Below are positions 57,126-64,000 of a stretch of DNA of 64,000 nt, in pieces. The stretch is taken from the NCBI GenBank assembly GCA_020726505.1, contig JAHLEZ010000013.1, forward strand, positions 992,001-1,056,000, read 5' to 3'. Source of the DNA: Leptodontidium sp. MPI-SDFR-AT-0119. Its lineage: Eukaryota > Ascomycota > Leotiomycetes > Helotiales > Leptodontidiaceae. A model generated the notes under the pieces. It had not been told where the DNA came from, searched no databases, and saw only the letters and a program-made list of their open reading frames with translations. The position numbers and the translations under genes were made by a program. Position 1 is the first letter of the stretch, and each line of letters begins with the position of its first letter.

Positions 57126-57914
57126 ATGCGCTACTTCACAGCACTTCTGTCCCTCCTCCCTTGCATATCAGCACTGCCAACAACCAAATCATACCGCATT
57201 CCCCCACCATTCGCTCTCGATAGTTGCTCCACAAACCCCGGCGCTATCGAGGGCAGCAAGATTATCTACACAACCTTCCCCTGCCCATTCACCCTCTCCG
57301 CACTCTACTACAACCAAACCGTACCTTTTATAGTCTACTCTTTCACGCCCAACAACCCGCGCGGACCTTCTCCCATCTCATTCTTCGGAACAAGTCAGCC
57401 TCCAATCCAGTTCAAACTCACAAACGGGGTGATCGATACTTATAACGGTATCTCGACTGTGCCAGCTAGCGATGGAAAGCTATATCATCAGTATCTCGTC
57501 CATGCCAACGATGATCCATACGGAGCGCAGCAGGTTATTCTGAGTGATGAGATTGTCCCGGGCGTTTCGGAGAGTGTCAATGGAAGGCTACAGTACCGAT
57601 GTGTTGACGGAGTGAGCAGGCTTACTTTGCTGCCACTAGATGGACGTAAGTTACTCTTTTGCTCGCTAGCTTTGAAATTCTCCAAAGGCGGAACGCTTAT
57701 GGCTGGAATAGGGAGTTTCTACACCGAGACTTCGGATCTGTTCGACCTTGGGGTTCCTCGGCCTTGGGGGATTGATAGTTTTGAGAACACAATGGAGAAT
57801 TGTAAGTTGGCTCGGCACTCGATGTCTTCAAAAATAAAGTTTCTGATCAAAGCAGGGCCAAGTGATCGATACCATAAAATTGATGTTCTTGTGAATCTTC
57901 TATGGATTCCATAG
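57126..57914 (+). CDS. Small secreted protein, paralogue of the gene at 45319
   Basis: ATG 57126 gives a signal peptide (MRYFTALLSLLPCISALP). The mature domain shows SCSTNPG, TTFPCPFTLSALYYNQTVPF, QPPIQFKLTNGVIDTYN, YLVHANDDPYGAQQV and VNGRLQYRCVDGVSRLTLL. It aligns in order with the gene at 45319 (NCNFTLSTTLDG; VEGRMKWQCIDGTVSLVL). A GTAAGT site at 57646, phase 1, matches the intron of that paralogue. Possible acceptors at 57687 and 57711 are both in frame, so the C-terminus is uncertain. A second GTAAGT-to-CAG interval (57802-57855) is also a multiple of three. Unspliced, the ORF is 262 codons. The function is unknown. Confidence 0.65.
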   Translation: MRYFTALLSLLPCISALPTTKSYRIPPPFALDSCSTNPGAIEGSKIIYTTFPCPFTLSALYYNQTVPFIVYSFTPNNPRGPSPISFFGTSQPPIQFKLTNGVIDTYNGISTVPASDGKLYHQYLVHANDDPYGAQQVILSDEIVPGVSESVNGRLQYRCVDGVSRLTLLPLDGRKLLFCSLALKFSKGGTLMAGIGSFYTETSDLFDLGVPRPWGIDSFENTMENCKLARHSMSSKIKFLIKAGPSDRYHKIDVLVNLLWIP

Positions 57915-58245
57915 ATACGAAGCTTTGATATTTAATCGTTCTTTGAGCCAAAGCATGCGCACGTGGTCAACAGCATCTGGTTTCTTGAAACATATTGCAG
58001 TCAATAAGCCTCCTCTATGGATCTTCGCACTCAAGAGATTATTATTTCATAGATGGGGCTCTCCTGGTCCCAAATCCCTTTGATTGGAGGCGCATCACCA
58101 CCCAATCATGCCGCCATGGCATTCAGCTGCGGCTGATGCACTAATACTAGTGCCTCCAACTTCAACTTTCAGATCACGATGTGACTTTCCCTTCTTAATC
58201 CATTGTGAATTCTTCTTTCTCATAAGGCATTCCTCTCGAATCATC
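57915..58245. other. Intergenic, about 330 bp
   Basis: Promoter space of the CorA-type gene. The same frame is open upstream of ATG 58246 (an in-frame ATG at 58108), so a longer N-terminus is possible but less natural. Confidence 0.45.
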
Positions 58246-60814
58246 ATGGAGTCCAACGCCGGGCCGTCTACCGACCCGCTGACAAATGAAGCGAAGGCCA
58301 ACGACAACACGGAATCCCACAGCCTCGGGGATGATATGCTGCCAATGCTCGAAAACTTGGTCACCGAGGATCTAGAGGAAGTCGTAGACCAGAAGCAGAT
58401 TTTAGATGCATTCAAAGCTCAGCGGGATCCTCAGCAGAAACAATTTGCACTACTCGAATCGCTCGCCAATAACCAAGAGGAAACCCAGAACGTCGTCCCA
58501 GAAACCACTGAAGTAAACGACGTGCCTCCTCCAAATTGGAAATTGATGTTCAAAGAGGATTATTATCGTTATCACAGACGTGCTCTTGAATGGGATAAGA
58601 AGCAACGGCCCGACTCGAGGGATCTAGAGGACCTTCCCTTCACATTCCCTTCCTACTGCCGATCCATCCGTTCATTGTGGTTTTCCGATGCATCTCTGAA
58701 CGAGACGTCTAGGGCCCGATTGGAAAATGTACTCAGGGAAAAGTGGCCGCAGTCACTCGGTAGCATCACCGGCGAGACCAACCAAAATAATCTCTGGGAC
58801 TTTGAAGACCCGGACCAGAAAATGGACCCAGTCAGCCACCTAACAATCAGCATGACGAGATATGAATATGAATATGAATACACAGATGGATTCGGAGGAG
58901 GGGAGGTAAAAGCAATATCCCGCCCTCCCATACATGTAAGATCATTGGAGGTACGAACCATCACATCTTGGAATCTTGCGCAATTGGGTTCTAACGTTGT
59001 GTGACTTCAGGGCTGGAATACGTTAGCTGTAAAGCGGCCAACCAAACCCGTGCCATGGGGAACTCTGATGTAAGTCCCTGGATTCCCAATACATATTTCA
59101 CACTTGTTGTTTACTAATGTTCCACAAAGCGTATTGAATCCAGATATTTCATACCACTGCCTGACACTGAAATGCATAGCCTTCCTCATACTCCATCTGG
59201 ATACAACAACGCAAGAACACGATTCACACCTTGCACTGATAAAATACTATCTCCATCCCTGGGGAACGGAAAAGAAGCCGTGGAGGAGTCCTCCCTATGA
59301 TTGTCAATTCGGGCAGACGTTTGGTATTCGCTTCTTCGCGAGGGTGACTTCTCAAGACACGCCAAAGGAAGCGGGAACGACCGCCAATGTTTCAAATGGC
59401 ACCGAGAGAAACATTGACACTAGGCTACCAGCCATTCGTGAGCATGGTCAGTTGTCAGAGACGGTGAATCTAGCTGAGAAGCGAGTCTTGATGAGACTTA
59501 AGAGTCAGGTAAGTTCCACTTCACTTCAATCTATCAACATCTGTGAAAGAGCATGAGCCAGGATGCCGGACAGTCTCATGCGGACAACACTGCTCGCAAT
59601 CTTCCATGTGTTCTGAATAGCTGTGCAGTTTGACAGTGAAACTCCTTGCTTCAACATCGTTCAAATTGGACGAGGTAATGCTTCACAAGAGACTCCAGAT
59701 GGTGCCCAAGAAAAAACCAAATTTAGGGGGGGGCAATTCGCAGGCATGCATACTTTCCTTGCCCTTTTGGCGGCTGAATTGGTTGATGTTTGCCATCAAT
59801 GGGGAAGGGTCCTCGACGGAATGGACGAGAAGCTGGGTGCTACAGTGCGTATCAACTCCAAACTTAAAAAGGCTCTATGCTGAGTTCTCTTAGGTCACAA
59901 ACTTGTTAGACGAGAAGACTGGACACGAGCTGATGTTTGACGACAACGAATTCAAGCGGTCGAAATTGTACTTCACCATACAGCAGTTATGCCGCATGTT
60001 CAAGAGATATGTAGAAGAAACCCAGTCGGACCTTGAAGACTTACGAGAAGGGTTCTTCAAACAATGGGACAAGGAAAAAAATGACTTCGAAATGAGAGCC
60101 GACCTGAGATACCTTGAGCACTACTGGACAGAGGTCATGGTAGAGCCTAAGATCAAGCTCGAGTCGATATTAACTCGAATAAAGAACAAGCAAGAGGACG
60201 TTGAAAGTCTTAGAGATGGTGTAAGTCCCCGACATCACATCCACGATAGACTAATACCTAGTCTGACAACGAAATAGCTCTTCAACGCCACATCTGTGAG
60301 AGAAGCATCGAGAGGACTTGAAATCAATCAGTACCTATTTGTCTTCACCATCATGACGGTCATATATCTGCCACTCAGCTTCGTCACTGTAAGTCGTCAA
60401 TGTATTATCTCCTCGGGCACTTCCTCCCCTAATACATTCAAATACAAAAGCAAAAGCAAAGCTGACACCCCACAGTCAATCTTCGGCATGCACCTCTTCG
60501 ACACAACCGACTCCGGCGTCGTAGCCGCGCGGCCCAAATTCTACGTCACACTCGTAGTTCTGTCCGTTGCTACATACATCGCTGCGGGACTAGCTTTCTG
60601 GCTCGTGCGGAACAATAAGAAGAAAGGCTCTGGAGAGCGAGCTATGCCGAAAATGAAGAAAGTGAACCACGATGTAGATCCAGATGGTGAAGTTAACGAA
60701 AGAGATGGGAAGACGGAGGGTGGGATGTTTGCATCGATGAGGAGGAGAGGGAAGGGAAACGGGAAGGGGAAGGGGAAGGGGAAGGAGGTTAGTGCTACTG
60801 TGGAGGATGTGTAG
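58246..60814 (+). CDS. CorA-like Mg2+ transporter protein
   Basis: Seven exons: 58246-58950, 59011-59069, 59130-59508, 59629-59844, 59894-60220, 60278-60388 and 60476-60814. All introns are GT-AG and every junction keeps frame; 711 residues. The N-terminal 450 residues are soluble (VPPPNWKLMFKEDYYRYHRR, GWNTLAVKRPTKPVPWGTL). A long helical region follows (NEFKRSKLYFTIQQLCRMFK, YLEHYWTEVMVEPKIKLESI), as in CorA stalk helices. TM1 is QYLFVFTIMTVIYLPLSFVT, directly followed by SIFGMHLFDT. TM2 is YVTLVVLSVATYIAAGLAFW. The tail is basic with a KGNGKGKGKGK repeat. The CorA signature GMN reads GMH here. Pfam CorA-like fungal proteins often deviate at this site, so ion transport is uncertain. Start choice: MESNAGPSTD follows a leader-like stretch. 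Confidence 0.88.
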
Positions 60815-61126
60815 CGATTTTGCGGGGTGGGGTTGGGATTGGGGTTGGGGTGTGTTATATGGACATCACGGAGAAGTATGAAGTGCAGAATTGGGAAATA
60901 AAGTCATGCGGAAAGATGCCATTGATGAACCCCACGCGCGTATGTCTGCCTGCTTGATATCATACAGCCTCTAGAGCCATCCATGCAGATATAATGTGAC
61001 CCAGTGTCACACCCAGACGACGAAACTAACCCCAAAGCAGACCAGACCAGACCGTAAAACTCCAGATTTTGCCATGAAGAACCCGAAGTGAAGCAGAAGT
61101 GAGAATGCCCGAGCCCAGGTACAAGC
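60815..61126. other. Convergent 3' intergenic, about 310 bp
   Basis: Between the ends of the CorA-type and AT-hook genes. A G/T-rich run (about 60822-60852) lies just after the CorA stop. No gene. Confidence 0.5.
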
Positions 61127-62676
61127 CTAGAGTATGGATTTCCTACCACTGCGATTGACGGTGGAAGCAGAAGCTGGAGTCTTGCCACCGCGCTTGGCGG
61201 AAGAAGCTGGGGTTGGTGTAGCGGTTGACTTCTTCTTGCTGGCGGGCGTCTTGACTACCTCTGTATCGGTCTTGGAGGGACGTCCAGCCTTCTTCTTGCT
61301 TGCTGGGGTTGAGGTTTCGGCTTCGGCAGCGACTGAACGACCTCGTTTCTTGGGTGTCTTTGCCTCTTCGACAGCGGCTTCGACTTTGGCAGGACGACCA
61401 CGCTTCTTGGCTGGTGCACCTTCTTCAGCATCGGCGGTTGGGCGTCCTCGCTTTTTGGCCGGAGCGGAAGCTTCTTCAACTCTGGCTGCTGGACGTCCGG
61501 CCTTCTTGGTAGCAGGAGCCTTAGCAGCAGAACCTCTCTTCTTAGCTGGCTTTGCATCTGATGCGACCTTAGCAGCTGGACGGCCAGGTTTCGTAGCCCG
61601 AGTCTTCTTTGCATCGGAGACTTGAGCAACGAGAAGGTCCCTAGGTTTGACAACACGACCGGTTCGGGTGCGGTTGGTGACCGATTTGGCTGCCTTGGCC
61701 TTCTCTGCCTCTCTCCGTGACTTCTGCGCCTTCTTCTCGGCCTCGGACATAGCTGGGCGGCCTCTGGGCTTGCCACTTGGGACATAGGCAGCGGCCTTCC
61801 TCTCACCCTCTGGCAGAGCAGGGCGACCAACTTTCTTAGCCTCTGGGGCCTTCTCCTTGATCAATACATAGGCTACCTTCTCGAGCTCAATTGGTGTACA
61901 CTTGAGTCTTGACATGACTGTCTGAGCCTCAGCGAACATAGCCTCAAACTCCTTTGTGGTGTACTTTGGGTCGACCTTCTTTCCATCCGCAGTCAAATAG
62001 CTGAAGAGCTCATCGCTGAAGAACACAACGTTTTGGGGATCGTGGATGGCGAGCAGAAGAGAGGCAGTAGCTGGTCCGATACCCTTCAATGGTGTGCTGA
62101 GCTTCGAGATAACCGTGGCTATGTCTTTGTCGTCCTTTGCATAAGCAGCGAATGCGTCCTTGGTGGCATCGGCAACGGATTCGTTGGTATTGGAAGCAAC
62201 CAGCTTTGGTAGGGTAGCGCGGAAAGCACCGTGGTGACTAGTTAACAGTAAGTTCAAGTCAAACAAATAGATCTGAAATCCGAATAGTCATTCCGACAAA
62301 AAAGAGATACACTGGTCCCCAATCTCGCGATGCGCCAAAAGTAACAGAAAGGCGAAATGATGCGCTAGAACCTTCATGTACGGGGAAAACTTACATCTTC
62401 CATTGAACTAGCTTCTCGACATCTGAGAGTTCCATAATACGACCGGTATTCTTCGAGAAGTTCATGGGCGCGATCTGGTAGCGGAACTTGTCGAGATCCT
62501 CAATAGTGGTCGAAGCATCCTTAGCTATTAAACACGTCAGTATTCGTGTCGCAGTTCCTTCTAAATGCGATCTATGAGAACAGAAAGTACTTACGAGTCT
62601 TTCCATGGCTCTTCAAGATCTCGGGATATCTGCTCAGAGCTTCCTTGAACTCTGCTTGAGAGATAGTGGCGGCCAT
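61127..62676 (-). CDS. AT-hook-rich chromatin-type protein with N-terminal helical domain
   Basis: Exons 62676-62595, 62524-62395 and 62237-61127; introns 62525-62594 and 62238-62394; 440 residues. The N-terminus (MAATISQAEFKEALSRYPEI) and the region to about residue 170 form a folded domain. It shows FSKNTGRIMELSDVEKLVQW, HHGAFRATLPKLV and the helix-hairpin-helix-like LKGIGPATASLLLAI. The rest is Lys/Ala/Pro-rich with about eight G-R-P cores in AT-hook context (KKRGRPTAD, KKRGRPAKV, KPGRPAAK, KKAGRPSK). AT-hooks bind the minor groove of AT-rich DNA, so it is probably a nuclear architectural or regulatory protein. The GIGPATAS motif recalls DNA-glycosylase-type HhH folds, but no catalytic residues can be argued. 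It is divergent from the ZNF706/4F5-like gene. Confidence 0.82.
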
Positions 62677-63089
62677 TGTAGAAGATGAAGATTGCGTCTC
62701 TTCTTTCTTCCCGAAGATTGTTCGAAGCATTCAGAATGCTCGGGGACAAACTTCAAAAGTCGTTGCCGAAGGTGAGAATTTGTTGTTGTCGAAGTTTTGA
62801 TTTTCAAAATAGAGAGGTTGGAAAGACGCGCAGGTGAATCAAGTCGCGTCTGGAGAGACATCGGATCCAATTCACCAAGCGAACGACCCCTGCTTGTTGA
62901 TAGGCTGTAAGAGGAAGGCGGTGTGGAAATTTGGTCGGATAGACCGATCGGCTATCTTTTTTCTCAGTTCCAGTACAAATATCCCGCTTGCCCCTCCACT
63001 TCGAACTCTTGCAACCAACCAGCCAACCAAGTACTGTACAATACAACTCTCCACAGAACTCTCCCCCGATCATCTACCAAGCCGCAAAT
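62677..63089. promoter_or_regulatory. Divergent promoter region of the AT-hook and ZNF706/4F5-like genes
   Basis: 413 bases between two divergent starts. Overlapping ORFs on both strands here (62804-63135) are shadows. No named site is claimed. Confidence 0.5.
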
Positions 63090-63460
63090 ATGGGAAACGC
63101 AAGTTCTCTTTCCAAGTCTCGACTCTAGGTTCTAACAGGAATGGTAGGGAGCAAAGGCAGCCTCGAAGCGGGATCGTAAGGATGACAAGACCAAGGTCGC
63201 AAAGTCGCAGTTGAAGGTCAACGAGAAGGCCATGGACATCCAGTGCGTCATCTGCAAGTCGACTTTCTTGAAGACTACCCGTGCGCCAGCGTATGTTCTA
63301 CCTACCATCCACTCCCTCCAGCAAAAACCGGAACCGCGCAAAAGGCATTTGCTGACATTTTCTCCTTCTCCTGCACAGCCTCACCGAGCATGCCACGAAC
63401 AAGCACAGCAAGACACTCGCAGATTGCTTCCCAAACTTCGTTGCTGCACCCGCCAAGTAA
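63090..63460 (+). CDS. ZNF706/4F5-type small zinc-finger protein (DUF1909-like)
   Basis: Three exons: 63090-63098 (only MGN), 63148-63290 and 63379-63460; 77 residues. The first intron (63099-63147) begins GCAAGT and ends with CTAAC...GGTAG, a GC-AG intron. The second (63291-63378) is GTATGT...ACAG. The product starts MGNGAKAASKRDRKDD, a typical 4F5/SERF-like basic N-terminus. It continues with one C2H2 finger, CVICKSTFLKTTRAPALTEH followed by ATNKH, and ends KTLADCFPNFVAAPAK. This whole pattern is characteristic of the small eukaryotic ZNF706/At2g23090 group, whose role is poorly defined. With a GT donor only, the true N-terminus could not be reached, which supports the GC donor. Confidence 0.88.
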
Positions 63461-63813
63461 ATGCGATGCGCCCACTGGATTTGACTGAGAATAGGGACAG
63501 ACGGGGGCATGATTTGTGTATATGAGGGACTTCTTTCAACAGACACGAGTTATGGCATGGACTGGATTTTCTTTGTTGCGTTTCTTGCTACTGGATTTTC
63601 GCTGCGGGAGTCATGAATGAATGGAAGACATGAGAAGATGTTGTAGATGGGATTGTCTTTTTTGACTTGGGTTGCGACTGGCGTATTTGGAGGAGTTGAG
63701 TTACATAGACAAAAGGCTACGCATAATGTGTCTATGATGGACTCTGAACCTGTCTGGAAGACCACATCACTCTATTTCGGTTCTCTTGCAAGGCATTTGA
63801 GCAAGAGCTTCAT
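63461..63813. other. Convergent 3' intergenic, about 350 bp
   Basis: 3' flanks of the ZNF706-like gene and of the gene running off the right edge. No gene supported. Confidence 0.5.
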
Positions 63814-64000
63814 TCAGTGCGCTTCGACGGCCTGTCCCAATCCACCAGTAATAGGCTTGTCACTTGGTGCTGGTGCAGCATTGACCTTCTTACTCTCAGC
63901 TTCCTCTCTTTCCCTCTTCTGCTTCTCCCTAATCTCAGCCAGTATATCAGGATACCATCTCTCTCCAACATCCGGATGACTCTTAATCCTATTCTTCAAC
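63814..64000 (-). CDS. C-terminal end of a gene leaving the window, hypothetical
   Basis: Open from the right edge to TGA 63814-63816, about 61 codons. The text is RIKSHPDVGERWYPDILAEI, then an Arg/Glu/Lys-rich helix, then PSDKPITGGLGQAVEAH. The style is that of a small soluble or organellar protein. I do not recognise the family, and the start lies outside. Confidence 0.6.
   Translation of the reverse strand, partial: LKNRIKSHPDVGERWYPDILAEIREKQKREREEAESKKVNAAPAPSDKPITGGLGQAVEAH

Noticed and set aside
61134..61625. 163-codon ORF antisense to the AT-hook array
   Set aside because: Its repeats are the complement of the GRP/KK codon repeats; explained by the sense gene.

Overview
The window looks like a chromosome segment of a filamentous ascomycete, most likely a plant-associated or saprotrophic Leotiomycete-type fungus. 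Reasons: many short GT-AG introns (about 46-120 nt) with CTRAC-like branch sites, fungus-specific families (HET, 2EXR, WSC), cellulose-binding CBM1 modules on secreted enzymes, and core eukaryotic genes (RPB10, NAN1/UTP17, mitochondrial threonyl-tRNA synthetase). The species call is inference. Exon boundaries were read by eye from splice signals and frame continuity. No alignment, search or expression data were available.

Layout. 1-7.7 kb: 3' end of a glyoxal-oxidase-like copper radical oxidase, a broken galactose-oxidase-like gene with two WSC domains, and a single-pass membrane protein. 8.3-23 kb: accessory region with two 2EXR proteins, a decayed C2H2 zinc-finger gene, a very small Cys-rich ORF, a 620-bp inverted-repeat element, a HET gene with a frame break near its N-terminus, and a gene-poor 4.4-kb tract with degenerate tandem repeats. 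23.3-31 kb: a large single-exon protein with a HET-like core, a membrane/coiled-coil protein, mitochondrial ThrRS and a small bHLH factor. 32.4-41 kb: three minus-strand secreted enzymes, each ending in CBM1: GH30 glucuronoxylanase-like, GH43 beta-xylosidase/arabinofuranosidase-like, and CE1 acetylxylan-esterase-like. 42.5-45 kb: a HET remnant and a gene-free, partly G-depleted tract. 45.3-64 kb: mostly conserved genes. These are a small secreted protein, a large conserved fungal protein, RPB10 divergent from NAN1/UTP17, a second small secreted protein related to the first, a CorA-type transporter, an AT-hook protein, a ZNF706/4F5-like protein, and the 3' end of one more gene.

How the genes fit together. 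The three CBM1 enzymes cover backbone cleavage, side-chain or oligomer trimming and deacetylation of xylan, so together they look like a small hemicellulose-degradation cluster. The oxidases at the left edge are also extracellular carbohydrate-active enzymes. RPB10 and NAN1 share a 238-bp divergent promoter and both serve transcription or ribosome production. The HET, 2EXR, zinc-finger and WSC-oxidase genes show frameshifts, stops, truncation or internal duplication, marking the left part and the 42-43 kb patch as fast-evolving. I found no CRISPR array, rRNA or convincing tRNA.
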